This document shows positions 38,450-47,016 of a DNA stretch of 64,000 nucleotides, piece after piece. Made by a program: the position numbers and the translations under genes. Source of the DNA: VRUE01 sp963812335 (GTDB lineage Bacteria > Actinomycetota > Thermoleophilia > Solirubrobacterales > 70-9); NCBI GenBank assembly GCA_963812335.1, contig CAWEUU010000005.1, forward strand, positions 62,001 to 126,000, read 5' to 3'. The notes under the pieces are model-generated. The model searched no databases, was not told the DNA's origin, and saw nothing but the letters and a program-made list of their open reading frames with translations. Position 1 is the stretch's first letter, and each line of letters opens with the position of its first letter.

Positions 38450-40148
38450 TCCTCTCCGCCGCGGGGCTCCTGATCGCGGCCGCCGCGGCCGCCGCGTCGA
38501 TTCTGCTCGCGCCCGGCCGCCTGCGGGCCGCCGCGATGCTCCTCGCCCTCGCCCTCTTCCCGCTGCTGATCGTCGGCGACCAGTGGAACTCCCCCCAGAT
38601 CACCGACCTGCGCGACGAGCCTCTGCAGCTCATTGGCCTCGGCCTGGCTGCCGTCATCGGCGCCGTTCTTCTGGCGGCCGTCTTCCACCGCTGGCCGATC
38701 CTCCTACCGCTCGCAATCGTCGCCGCACTCCCCTTCCGCGTCCCGCTCGAGTCCGGCGGCGACACGGCCAATCTGCTCGTGCCCCTCTACGCGGTCATAG
38801 CCGGCGGCGTCCTGTCGACGGCATTCCGAGAGCGGGGGGGTCGGGGGTCCCGAGCGGGTGCGGCGTCGCGTTTTTCGCACGGGCCACTCGGCGAGAGAGA
38901 CGGGCCGCAAGGCGAAAAACCCAGCATCCGGTCGGGACCCCCGACCCCCCCGCTCAACGCCCTGCCTCTCGTCCTCGCCGCCGTGGTGCTCCTCTACGCC
39001 CTCCAGACCCTGTACTCGCCCGATTTCTCGAAAAGCCTCCAGACCGCTTGCTTCTTCTTCGTGCCCTTCTCGTTGGTCTACGCCTTGCTGCGGGACATCG
39101 AGTGGGGCAGGAAGCTTCTGAAGTACGGGTTGCTGGTTGTTGCCGTAGAGGCTGTCGCGTTCATGCTCGTGGGGTCGGTCGAGTACGTGGTGCGGGAGCT
39201 GTTCTGGAACGACCAGGTGATCCGGTCGAACGACTTCCACACCTACTTCCGGGTCAATTCGATCTTCTGGGACCCCAACATCTACGGCCGGTACCTGGCG
39301 CTGGTGATCGTGATCGCGATGGCCGCGCTGCTGTGGGTCAAGGAGAGCAGGCAGCTTGCGTTGCTCACCGGGCTGGTGGCGGTTCTGTGGCTGGGGCTGG
39401 TCCCGACCTTTTCCCAGTCCAGCTTCGCGGCGCTGCTGGTGGGGCTCGCGGTCCTCGCAGCTCTGCGCTGGAGCTGGCGCTGGACGCTCGCGGCAGTTGG
39501 AGCCGGTGCAGTCTTGGCCGTGGTCGTAGTCATCTTCGCCGGCGGCGTCTCCAAGCTCAGCCCCGACCGCCTCAACGTCGACACCGGCGGGCGCACCAAC
39601 CTCGCCTCCGGCGGCGCCAAGCTCTTCAGCCAGCGCCCCGTATGGGGCTACGGAGCCGGCAGCTTCCCGCGCGCTTATCGCGAGCACGCCGCGACGAGAA
39701 AGACCCCGGTCTCCGTCTCCCACACCGAGCCGGTCACCGTTGCAGCCGAGCAGGGCGTTATCGGGCTGATCGCGTATGCGGCGCTCATCGGTGTGGCTCT
39801 TTGGACCATGTCCACCGGCATGGCCGCGATGGGAGGGGGTGGGGGTGTCCCCCCGGTCAGCGGCGTCCTGTTTTTCGCAAGGACCACTCGGCGAGAGAGG
39901 ACCCCTCCAAGGCGAAAAACCCAGCAACCGGGGGGGACACCCCCACCCCCTCCCCAATCACCATCGCCAGGGCAGCCATCCTCGCGGCTTTCATGGCGCT
40001 ACTTGTCCACACCTTCGCCTACGCCGCCTTCTACGAGGACCCGATCACCTGGGTGCTGCTCGCCGTCGGCGCCTCGCTTGCGGGTGCTGACTCGGCCGCG
40101 TTCGCCTTTTCTCGAGCTGTAGCCGACAAACAGCGAACGCGCGACTAG
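38446..40148 (+). CDS. O-antigen ligase/Wzy-like polysaccharide polymerase, carrying two palindromic insertions and a frameshift
   Basis: Starts at TTG 38446 in a TTGA overlap (GTG 38437 also possible). About ten TM helices; the outer-loop/active-site region SVSHTEPVTVAAEQGVIGLIAYAALIG with preceding GRTNLASGGAKLFSQRPVWGYGAGSFPRAY is typical of Wzy_C/O-antigen ligase proteins. Family B elements lie at 38831-38954 (in frame, adding ~40 polar residues between two hydrophobic segments) and 39831-39954. After the second the hydrophobic C-terminus (ITIARAAILAAFMALLVHTF) is in another frame; as sequenced the frame stops at 40122. One extra C in the C6 run at 39849-39854 would both make the arms perfect and restore the frame to TAG 40148. 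Confidence 0.75.
38831..38954 (+). repeat. Palindromic element family B, copy 1, in frame inside the Wzy-like gene
   Basis: Perfect 23-nt inverted arms (38831-38853 and 38932-38954). The core has GTTTTTCGCA, CCACTCGGCGAGAGAG and AAGGCGAAAAACCCAGCA in order, all shared with copy 2 one kilobase downstream. It is translated as a polar, Gly/Arg/Pro-rich insert between two hydrophobic stretches. Confidence 0.88.
39831..39954 (+). repeat. Palindromic element family B, copy 2, inside the Wzy-like gene
   Basis: Inverted arms 39831-39857 and 39927-39954 are perfect apart from one missing C in the left arm (C6 against G7). The core repeats GTTTTTCGCA, CCACTCGGCGAGAGAG and AAGGCGAAAAACCCAGCA of copy 1 in the same orientation, while the arms differ from copy 1. 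Confidence 0.88.
40098..40140 (+). repeat. 43-nt palindrome family D, copy 1 (3' end of Wzy-like gene)
   Basis: Begins GCGTTCGCCTTTTCTCGAG and ends CGACAAACAGCGAACGC. It aligns without gaps to the two 43-nt copies in dnaE2. It encodes the last residues of the restored frame, AFAFSRAVADKQRT, eight bases before the stop. Confidence 0.8.
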
Positions 40149-40151
40149 GCT
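40146..40151 (+). promoter_or_regulatory. -10 hexamer of a leaderless promoter (TAGGCT)
   Basis: TAGGCT ends six bases before GTG 40158. Its TAG is also the stop codon of the upstream gene's restored frame. Confidence 0.5.
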
Positions 40152-40157
40152 CAACGC

Positions 40158-41699
40158 GTGTCGGGCTACCTCCGCCGCCTAGCGACGACCGGCGCCGCCT
40201 ACACCGCGGCGAGCATCTTCTCGAAGCTGATCGCGGTCGCGCTGCTACCGCTCTACACGCGCTACCTGACCACGGCCGACTACGGCTACGCCGAGGTTCT
40301 CTTCGCCGCCGTCGTCGCCGCCAGCATCGTGATCCGCTTCGGCGTGATCGAGGCGGTGCTGCGCTTCTACTACAAGGCCGGCGAGGACCCGCGGCGAGTC
40401 GTCGCCACTTCGTTCGCGGCGCTGTTCTGGTTCGGCACCGTCGCGGCGCTCGTCGCGCTGCCCTTCGCCGAGCCGATCTCCGAAGCACTGCTCAAGCAAC
40501 CCGCGCCGGACCTGGCCCGGATCGCGATCGCCGGCCTCTGGGTCGCCACGCTGCATGAGTTCCTGCTGACCCTGTTCCGGCTCGAAGAGCGCGCCCGCGC
40601 CTTCTTCCTCGTCACCGTCGGCAACGTGATCGCCGCGATCGCGCTCACCGTCGTTCTCGTCGTCGGCGCCGACGAGGGTGCCCGCGGCCTGCTGCTCGGC
40701 AGCTACGTCAGCGGCGCGGTCTTCGTCCTCGGCCTGATCGTCGCCCAGTGGCGCCGCCTCTCGCTGCGCTTCGAATGGCAGCTGCTGCGCCGCATGCTGC
40801 GCTTCGGCCTGCCGACGATGCCGGCCGAGCTCTCGCTCTACGGGCTCAACTTCGTCGACCGGATCATCATCCTGCGCAGCGTCGGCGCCGCCGAGGCGGG
40901 GCTCTACTCGCTCGCGGTCAAGTTCGCGCAGGCGGTCAACGTGCTGGTTCGCGGCTTCCAGCTCGCCTGGCCGCCGCTCGCCTACTCGATTCGCGACGAC
41001 GACGAGGCGCGCCTGGCCTACGCCGCGGTCGTCAGCTGGTTCCTCGCCGGCTGCGCCTTCATCGTCACCGGCATGTGGTTGCTGGCGCGCTGGATCGCCC
41101 GGGCGCTGGCCGCGCCGGAATTCTTCCAGTCCTACGAAGCGGTCGGCCTGATCTCGACCGCGGTCACCCTCTACGCCCTCTACATGGTGCTGCTGGTGAT
41201 CCTCGGCAGGACCGGGCGCACCGAGTTCAACTTCCCGGCGACGGGCGCGGCGCTGGCGGTCAACGTCGCGCTCAACCTGATCCTCGTGCCGTCGCTGGGC
41301 ATCGTCGGCGCCGGCCTCGCCCTCGTCGCCTCCTACGTCGTCGTGGTCGCGCTGATGTACGGCTTCACCCAGCGCCTCTTCCCGGTCCCCTACGAATGGA
41401 GCCGCCTCGTCCGGGTTGTGGTCGTCAGCGCGGCGCTGGTCGGGCTCGGCGAGCTGCTGTTGCCGGCCGAGGGCTTCGCCGGCCTGGCGGGCCGCATCGC
41501 CCTCTGGCTGGCCTATCCGGCGATCCTCCTGCTCAGCGGCTTCTTCAGCGCCGAGGAGCGCGGCTGGCTCGCCCAACTGCGCCACCCCGGCGCCCTGCTC
41601 GAGCGCTACCGCGCCGCACGCGACCGCGCTCCCGCAGTCGACGGCGCCCTCCCCGAGGCCTACGAGGCGGAGATCATGGACGAAGACTCACGCCCCTGA
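40158..41699 (+). CDS. Polysaccharide flippase (Wzx/MATE-type oligosaccharide exporter)
   Basis: 513 residues from GTG 40158, about 12-14 TM helices. GAAYTAASIFSKLIAVALLPLYTRYLTTADYG at the start and RFGLPTMPAELSLYGLNFVDRIIIL (~215) are typical of the PST/Wzx family, which flips lipid-linked repeat units across the membrane before polymerisation. A ~50-residue acidic cytoplasmic tail closes it. The last 12 bases overlap the convergent glycosyltransferase gene. Confidence 0.9.
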   Translation: MSGYLRRLATTGAAYTAASIFSKLIAVALLPLYTRYLTTADYGYAEVLFAAVVAASIVIRFGVIEAVLRFYYKAGEDPRRVVATSFAALFWFGTVAALVALPFAEPISEALLKQPAPDLARIAIAGLWVATLHEFLLTLFRLEERARAFFLVTVGNVIAAIALTVVLVVGADEGARGLLLGSYVSGAVFVLGLIVAQWRRLSLRFEWQLLRRMLRFGLPTMPAELSLYGLNFVDRIIILRSVGAAEAGLYSLAVKFAQAVNVLVRGFQLAWPPLAYSIRDDDEARLAYAAVVSWFLAGCAFIVTGMWLLARWIARALAAPEFFQSYEAVGLISTAVTLYALYMVLLVILGRTGRTEFNFPATGAALAVNVALNLILVPSLGIVGAGLALVASYVVVVALMYGFTQRLFPVPYEWSRLVRVVVVSAALVGLGELLLPAEGFAGLAGRIALWLAYPAILLLSGFFSAEERGWLAQLRHPGALLERYRAARDRAPAVDGALPEAYEAEIMDEDSRP

Positions 41700-42620
41700 C
41701 GGTCCCGCTTTGTCACGCAGGCTTTTTCCACGCGCGGGGAAGAGGGACTGGCGGGCGTGGGCCCACATGATGCTTGGGGAGCGCTGCGGGGTGACGACGG
41801 CGGCGAGCGCCCGCAGGGCGTAGCTCCAGGCGGTGAGCAGGCGGACCGCCAGGGCAGCGGCAGGGCCGTGGTGCTTGCGCATGTAGAGGTCGCGGTTGCG
41901 GTGGAATTCGACGATGCGGGGCAGGCCGGCGGCGAGGTCGGTGGAGAGCTGGTCGTGGTGGACCGCCTCGGCCGCGGGGACGATGAGGGTGGCCCACCCG
42001 GCCTCGCCAAGGCGCTTGCAGAAGTCGCACTCGTCGTAGTAGACGAAGAAGTCGGGGTCGAGGTAATCGACGCTGGCCGCGGCCTCGCGGCGCACCATCA
42101 ACGCACTTGACTGCGCCCAGTCGACCCGTCGCGTCGCCCCGCCCTTGCTCTGCACGGTGAGCAGGCGGTGCAGGAACAGCGCCCCGGCCAGCGCCGTGCC
42201 GACGCCGGGGAAGCGCCAGGCGCAGGGAACCGGCTCAGCGCCGGAGTCGAGCAGCTGCGCCCCGGCCGCACCCGCCTCGGGATCGCCGTCCAGCGCCGCA
42301 ATCAGCGCCTCGACGGCGCCGGGGAGCAGCTCGGAGTCCTCGTTGAGCAGCAGGCAGTACTCGCCCTGCGCCTCGCGCAGGAGGGTCGAATCGTTCTCGG
42401 CCTTGCCGGCCCGCCGCTCCAGCCCGATCAGGCGGATCTCGCCACCGCGCGCCCGCACCGCCTCGGCCGAGCCGTCCTCGGAGGCGTTGTCGAGGACGAG
42501 GATCTCCCGCTCCACCCCGGCCGGGTGCGTGCGCTCGATCGCCTCGAGGCAGACGAGCAGGTCCTCGCGGCCATTCGTGTTCACAACGCAGTAGGACAAC
42601 GCGGGGGGCACGGCGAGCAC
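41688..42620 (-). CDS. Family 2 glycosyltransferase (rhamnosyltransferase-like)
   Basis: 310 residues from GTG 42620 (GTG 42611 also possible). GT-A fold: SYCVVNTNGREDLLVCLEAI, LVLDNASEDGSAEAV, LLLNEDSELLPGAVEAL (DxD-like NED), WAQSSALMVRREA and DPDFFVYYDECDFCKRL. Such enzymes add a sugar, often rhamnose, to a lipid-linked glycan. Its minus orientation is opposite to the rest of the locus. It diverges from the GT4 gene by 14 nt. Confidence 0.88.
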   Translation of the reverse strand: MLAVPPALSYCVVNTNGREDLLVCLEAIERTHPAGVEREILVLDNASEDGSAEAVRARGGEIRLIGLERRAGKAENDSTLLREAQGEYCLLLNEDSELLPGAVEALIAALDGDPEAGAAGAQLLDSGAEPVPCAWRFPGVGTALAGALFLHRLLTVQSKGGATRRVDWAQSSALMVRREAAASVDYLDPDFFVYYDECDFCKRLGEAGWATLIVPAAEAVHHDQLSTDLAAGLPRIVEFHRNRDLYMRKHHGPAAALAVRLLTAWSYALRALAAVVTPQRSPSIMWAHARQSLFPARGKSLRDKAGPSGA

Positions 42621-42634
42621 GATAATCGGCGGCT

Positions 42635-43795
42635 ATGCAGGACCCACTCCGCGTGCAGTTGGTCGACCCCTCGGCCTTCACGCCTCCCTACGACCGCGCC
42701 CTCGCCGCGGCGCTGGCCCGCGCCGGGATCGAGGTCGAGCTGCTGACCAGCCGTTTCCTCTACGGACCCGTGCCCGAGCCGGAGGGCTACCGGGTGCGCG
42801 AGTGCTTCTACCGGCGCAGCGCCGCACGCGGCCTCGCCGCGCCGGGCCGGCGCGCCTTCAAGCTGGCCGAGCACCTGCCCGACATGCTGCGCTTCCGTCG
42901 CGAGGCCGACGCGGATGTCCTCCACTACCAGTGGCTCACAGTGCCGGGCTTCGACACGGCGCTGCTTCCGCGGCAGCGACCGCGCGTGATGACCGCGCAC
43001 TACGTGCTGCCGCCCGATCCGAGCCGGCGGCATCTCGCGAGCGCCCGCCGCGCCTTTGGCGCGATGGATGCGGTTGTCGCCCATTCCGAGCACGGGGCGC
43101 GGCGGCTGCGCGAGGTCGTCGGCCTCGATCGCGACCGTGTCCGCGTGATCCACCACGGCGCCTTCGACTACCTCGCCCGCCTGCCGGAGGAGAGGCCGCT
43201 GCCCGCCGAGCTCGAGGGCGCCGAGGGCCCGGTGATCCTCTTCTTCGGCCTGCTCCGCCCGTACAAGGGCATCGACACCCTGTTGCAGGCCTTCCGCAGG
43301 ATCGAGGGCGCCGAGCTCTGGATAGCCGGCAACCCCCGCATGGACATCGCCCCCCTTGAATCCCTCGCCGCGGAAGCCCCCGGGCGAGTCCGCTTCCTCC
43401 CCCGCTTCGTAGAGGACGCCGAGATCCCGGCCCTGATGCGCGCGGCGGACATCGTCGTCCTCCCCTACCGCGACATCGAGCAAAGCGGCGTCCTCTACGC
43501 AGCCCTCGCCTTCGGCAAGCCAATGATCCTCAGTGCAGTGGGCGGCTTCCCCGAGGTAGCAGCCCAAGGCGCCGCCCAGCTGGTCCCCCCCGAGGACCCG
43601 GCAGCTCTGGCCATCGCACTTGACGAGCTGGTCAACGACGAAACTGCACGTATGGAGCTAGGCCAAGCAGCAATGCGCGCAGCCGAGGGCGCCTATTCCT
43701 GGGACGAGGCAGCGCGCAACACCATCGCGCTCTACCGCGATCTCCTCGAGGGGAGGGGGACACCCCTACCCCCTCCAAACCGAGGCCGACAATGA
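42635..43795 (+). CDS. Family 4 glycosyltransferase
   Basis: 386 residues from ATG 42635, eight bases after GATAAT, so perhaps leaderless. GT-B fold: N-terminal VQLVDPSAFTPPYDRALAAALA, then ILFFGLLRPYKGIDTLLQAF (~205), LWIAGNP, RFVEDAEIPALMRAADIVVLPYRDIEQSGVLYAALAFGKP and VGGFPEVA, with the E-x7-E type motif near 290. The C-terminus (EGRGTPLPPPNRGRQ) is coded by a G/C-run hairpin at 43752-43776. It overlaps the next gene by four bases. Confidence 0.9.
   Translation: MQDPLRVQLVDPSAFTPPYDRALAAALARAGIEVELLTSRFLYGPVPEPEGYRVRECFYRRSAARGLAAPGRRAFKLAEHLPDMLRFRREADADVLHYQWLTVPGFDTALLPRQRPRVMTAHYVLPPDPSRRHLASARRAFGAMDAVVAHSEHGARRLREVVGLDRDRVRVIHHGAFDYLARLPEERPLPAELEGAEGPVILFFGLLRPYKGIDTLLQAFRRIEGAELWIAGNPRMDIAPLESLAAEAPGRVRFLPRFVEDAEIPALMRAADIVVLPYRDIEQSGVLYAALAFGKPMILSAVGGFPEVAAQGAAQLVPPEDPAALAIALDELVNDETARMELGQAAMRAAEGAYSWDEAARNTIALYRDLLEGRGTPLPPPNRGRQ
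43752..43776. repeat. Hairpin in the 3' end of the GT4 gene
   Basis: GGAGGGGG (43752-43759) pairs with CCCCCTCC (43769-43776) around ACACCCCTA. It resembles the arms of the elements at 19821 and 39831 (GGAGGGGG next to a GTGT/ACAC block) but lacks their loop, so it may be an element remnant. Confidence 0.5.
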
Positions 43796-44922
43796 TCGCC
43801 GTCGCCCTCACCTTCTGGCTATGCGCCGCCGCAATCCTCTACACCCACCTCGGCTACCCCCTGCTCCTCCGCCTGCTCGTCGCCCTGCGCCGCCACCCGA
43901 CCCTCAGCCCGGGCACCTGGGAGGAGCCGCCGCGGGTCTCGCTGATCGTCGCCGCCTTCGATGAGGAGGAGGTGATCGCGGCCAAGGTCGCCAACGCGCT
44001 CGCGCTCGAGTGGCCGCGCGATCGCCTCGAGCTGATCGTCGCCTCCGACGGCTCGACCGACGCCACCGTCGCGCGGGCGCAGGAGGCCGGCGCCGACCTC
44101 GTGCTCGAGTTGCCGCGCCGCGGCAAGCTCGCCGCCCAGAACGCCGCCGCCGAGCGCGCCTCGGGCGAGATCCTCGCCTTCTCCGATGCCAACAGCGTCT
44201 GGGCGCCCGACGCGCTGCGCCACCTGGTCGAGCCCTTCGCCGACCCGGCGGTCGGCTACGCCTGCGGCCAGGTCCGCTTCCTCGATCCCCAGGGCGACAA
44301 CCTCGAGGGCGCCTACTGGCGCTTCGAGATGCGGGTGCGCGAGCTCGAGTCGGGCCTCGCCGGGGTGACCGCGGGCAACGGCGCGATCTACGCGGTGCGC
44401 CGCGACGCCTATCTGCCGCTGCGGCCTGCCGGCAGCCACGATCTCTCGCTCCCCTTCCAGCTCGCCAAGCGCGGTCGCCACTCGCTCTACGTCCCCTGGG
44501 CCGCCGCCGAGGAGAAGATGGTGCCGACCCTGGAGGGCGAGCTCACCCGCAAGCGCCGGATGATGGTCGGGCTCTGGGACATCGTCGTCGGCGAAGGGAT
44601 GCTGCGCCCGCGCGGCTACCCGCCGCTCTACGCGCTCGAGCTCTTCTCGCACCGGCTGCTGCGCTACGCGACGCCCTTCCTGCACGTCGCCCTCCTGGCG
44701 GCCAACGTCGCCCTGCTCGGCCAGGGGTGGATCTACGCCGCGACCCTCGCCGCCCAGCTAGCCCTTCTGCTCGCGGCGCTGCTCGGCCTCGCCCTGCCGG
44801 CGCTGCCGTTCCGCATCGCCCGCTACTACGTCTCGACCACCGCCTCGATCGCGCTCGGCCTCTGGGACCGGCTGCGCCACGGCGCCCCTGGAACGTGGGA
44901 GAAGGCGGAAGGAACGAGGTAG
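43792..44922 (+). CDS. Membrane-bound family 2 glycosyltransferase
   Basis: 376 residues from ATG 43792. One TM helix at the start (LTFWLCAAAILYTHLGYPLLL), GT-A domain (SLIVAAFDEEEVIAAKVANAL, IVASDGSTDATVARA, ILAFSDANSVWAPDAL, and the Q/R-x-x-R-W-like ELTRKRRMMVGLWDIV), then three C-terminal TM helices. It is of the processive or lipid-carrier-linked GT2 type. Four-base overlaps tie it to the GT4 gene; the next gene starts 3 nt later. Confidence 0.9.
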   Translation: MIAVALTFWLCAAAILYTHLGYPLLLRLLVALRRHPTLSPGTWEEPPRVSLIVAAFDEEEVIAAKVANALALEWPRDRLELIVASDGSTDATVARAQEAGADLVLELPRRGKLAAQNAAAERASGEILAFSDANSVWAPDALRHLVEPFADPAVGYACGQVRFLDPQGDNLEGAYWRFEMRVRELESGLAGVTAGNGAIYAVRRDAYLPLRPAGSHDLSLPFQLAKRGRHSLYVPWAAAEEKMVPTLEGELTRKRRMMVGLWDIVVGEGMLRPRGYPPLYALELFSHRLLRYATPFLHVALLAANVALLGQGWIYAATLAAQLALLLAALLGLALPALPFRIARYYVSTTASIALGLWDRLRHGAPGTWEKAEGTR

Positions 44923-44925
44923 GAG

Positions 44926-45489
44926 ATGCCGAGAGTTGCCGACATCCTGATCGCGTCGCTGGCCCTGATCGTCCTCTCGCCGGTCCTGCTGCTCGCCGTG
45001 GTCGCGATCAGGCTCGGCAGCCGCGGCCCCGCCGTCTACCGGCAGCGCCGCGTCGGGCTCGGCGGGCGTGAGTTCGAGCTGCTCAAGCTGCGCACGATGG
45101 TGCAGGGGTCCGACCCGGTCGGCGTCGGCACGGTCGTCGCCCGCGACGACCCCCGGGTCACCGCCGCCGGCCGCGTGCTGCGCCGCACCTCGCTCGACGA
45201 GATCCCCAACCTGGTCAACGTCCTGCGCGGCGAGATGGCGATCGTCGGCCCGCGGCCGACGATCCCCGCCCAGGTCGTGGACTACACGCCGCGCCAGCAC
45301 CGCCGCCACGAGGTAAAGCCCGGGCTCACCGGCTGGGCCCAGGTGCAGGGCCGCGCCGGCATCCCCTGGGAGGAGCGGATCGAGCTCGACGTCGAGTACG
45401 TCGACCGCCGCAGCGCCGCCCTCGACCTCCGCATCCTCGCCCAGACCGCCTGGCTGCTCGTCACGGGCCACGGCCTCGCCCCCGACTAG
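44926..45489 (+). CDS. Bacterial sugar transferase (polyprenyl phosphoglycosyl transferase)
   Basis: 187 residues from ATG 44926. Single re-entrant hydrophobic helix (DILIASLALIVLSPVLLLAVVAIRL), then PAVYRQRRVGLGGREFELLKLRTM, the catalytic Asp-Glu in RRTSLDEIPNLVNVLRGEMAIVGPRP and KPGLTGWAQVQGR. It is the small monotopic PGT type (PglC/WcaJ catalytic core), moving phospho-sugar from UDP-sugar to undecaprenyl phosphate, the first committed step of repeat-unit assembly. Confidence 0.95.
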   Translation: MPRVADILIASLALIVLSPVLLLAVVAIRLGSRGPAVYRQRRVGLGGREFELLKLRTMVQGSDPVGVGTVVARDDPRVTAAGRVLRRTSLDEIPNLVNVLRGEMAIVGPRPTIPAQVVDYTPRQHRRHEVKPGLTGWAQVQGRAGIPWEERIELDVEYVDRRSAALDLRILAQTAWLLVTGHGLAPD

Positions 45490-45492
45490 GGT
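45487..45492 (+). promoter_or_regulatory. -10 hexamer (TAGGGT) before the GNAT gene
   Basis: TAGGGT overlaps the upstream stop codon and ends seven bases before GTG 45500. Confidence 0.45.
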
Positions 45493-45499
45493 TCGAGTT

Positions 45500-46045
45500 G
45501 TGAGCGAGCGACCCGAGGTCAGCCTGCGCCCGTTCGAGCCCGGCGATGCCGCGGCCGTGCATCGCTGGTTCAACAATCCCGAGGCGACGAAGACGCTGAT
45601 GGAGCAGCGTGAGAGCTTCACGCGCGAGGACGCCGAGGGCTGGGTCGCGCGGGCGGTCGGCGGGCCGGAGGAGGATCGCAAGTACGCGATCGTGGTCGAG
45701 GGCTACGAGCAGCCGGTCGGCTTCACCGCCCTCTACGGGCTCTTCCGCCAGACCGCGCCAGAGCTGGGCGCGCTGATCGGCGACGACGTGCGCGGCAAGG
45801 GGGTCGGCCGCCGCGCCGAGGCGCTGACGATCGCCAAGGCCTTCGACGAGTTCGGCGCCCACCGTGTCTACGGACGCATCCCGGCACGCAACGAGATCGC
45901 GAAGAAGACCGTCAGCAGTCTCGGCTGGGTGTACGAGGGGACGATGCGCGCCCACCTCAACCGCCCCGACGGGGTCGACGACTGCGAGGTCTGGGGCGTG
46001 TTGCCCGACGAGTTCCGCGCCGCCGCCGCGGACCTGCTGGCGTGA
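45500..46045 (+). CDS. GNAT acetyltransferase (RimJ/RimL type)
   Basis: 181 residues from GTG 45500. VSLRPFEPGDAAAVHRWFNNPEATKTL at the start, the acetyl-CoA loop IGDDVRGKGVGRRAEALTIAKAFDEFG (~95) and RVYGRIPARNEIAKKTVSSLGWVYEGT. In a polysaccharide locus with a CapD-type dehydratase such enzymes often N-acetylate an aminosugar nucleotide (PseH-like); that substrate is inference and no aminotransferase is in view. Confidence 0.88.
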   Translation: MSERPEVSLRPFEPGDAAAVHRWFNNPEATKTLMEQRESFTREDAEGWVARAVGGPEEDRKYAIVVEGYEQPVGFTALYGLFRQTAPELGALIGDDVRGKGVGRRAEALTIAKAFDEFGAHRVYGRIPARNEIAKKTVSSLGWVYEGTMRAHLNRPDGVDDCEVWGVLPDEFRAAAADLLA

Positions 46046-47016
46046 ACGCCGCGGCCCGCGCGGAACTGCTGGCGGACCGGGGCGCCGCGGCCGAGAGCCG
46101 CGAGTTCTTCCGCAGCCGCCCCTTCTTTGACGCAGAGGGCGTCACCCACACGCTGCGGATCGAGGCCGACGGCGCCGAGCTGCTGGCGCCGCTGATCGTG
46201 CGCGAGATTCCCGGGGGCGACGCCCGCGACGCGATCTCCCCCTACGGCTATCCGGGCATCGCTCGCCTTCCCGACCTTGTGGACACCAGAGCGACCCTGG
46301 AGTCGGAAACGGCGATCGACCCGGTGGAGGTGGACTGGTCGGCGACCGGGCTGGTCTCGGCCTTCCTCCGCCACACGCTCGCTGAGCCGCTGCCCCTGGC
46401 AGGCGCCGCCGAGCGCAACGTCGTCCAGATCGCCGACCCGGAGCTGCCGCCCAAGACCCGCGGCAGCGACCGCAACCGGATCAACAAGAACCGGCGCGCC
46501 GGGTATGAGGTCGAGGTCGTCCCCGGCCCCGAGAGCGACGCGGTGCAGCGGGCCGGCTTCCTCGCCGCATACGAGCAGACGATGCGACGCACCGACGCCG
46601 CCGAGCGCTACTTCTTCGGCGCCGCCTATTTCGACCGCATCCTCGCCTCGGACACCGCCTGGCTTGCCCTCGCGCACGCTCCCGGCGGCAGCGTCGCCGC
46701 CGCCTCGATCGCAGTCCGCAGCGACGGCTTCCTGCACTACTACCTCAGCGGCAGCGCCGACGCCCAGCTGCGCGACTCGCCGATGAAGAACGTCGTTGCC
46801 GCGCTGGTGGAGATGGCGACGGAGCGGCAGCTTCCGCTGAATCTCGGAGGCGGCATCTCCCGCGGCGACGCCCTCGAGGAGTTCAAGCGCGGCTTCGCCA
46901 ACCGCGAGCAGGCCTGGAAGGCCTCGGAGATCGTCTGCGACCGCGAGGCCTACAACCGCCTCTCGGCCGGCCGAGAGCCAGGCGACTTCTTCCCCGCCTA
47001 CCGCGCGCCGGGCTAG
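46042..47016 (+). CDS. FemAB/GNAT-like acyltransferase
   Basis: 324 residues, start GTG at 46042 overlapping the GNAT stop. The C-terminal half (RNRINKNRRAGYEVEVVPGPES, FLAAYEQTMRRTDAAERYFFG, SDGFLHYYLSGS, GGGISRGDALEEFKRGF) fits the FemAB/BioF2-like GNAT fold found in exopolysaccharide clusters. These transfer an acyl or aminoacyl group to a sugar or lipid-linked glycan. Substrate unknown. It converges on the DUF3105 gene with a 4-nt overlap. Confidence 0.8.
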   Translation: MNAAARAELLADRGAAAESREFFRSRPFFDAEGVTHTLRIEADGAELLAPLIVREIPGGDARDAISPYGYPGIARLPDLVDTRATLESETAIDPVEVDWSATGLVSAFLRHTLAEPLPLAGAAERNVVQIADPELPPKTRGSDRNRINKNRRAGYEVEVVPGPESDAVQRAGFLAAYEQTMRRTDAAERYFFGAAYFDRILASDTAWLALAHAPGGSVAAASIAVRSDGFLHYYLSGSADAQLRDSPMKNVVAALVEMATERQLPLNLGGGISRGDALEEFKRGFANREQAWKASEIVCDREAYNRLSAGREPGDFFPAYRAPG

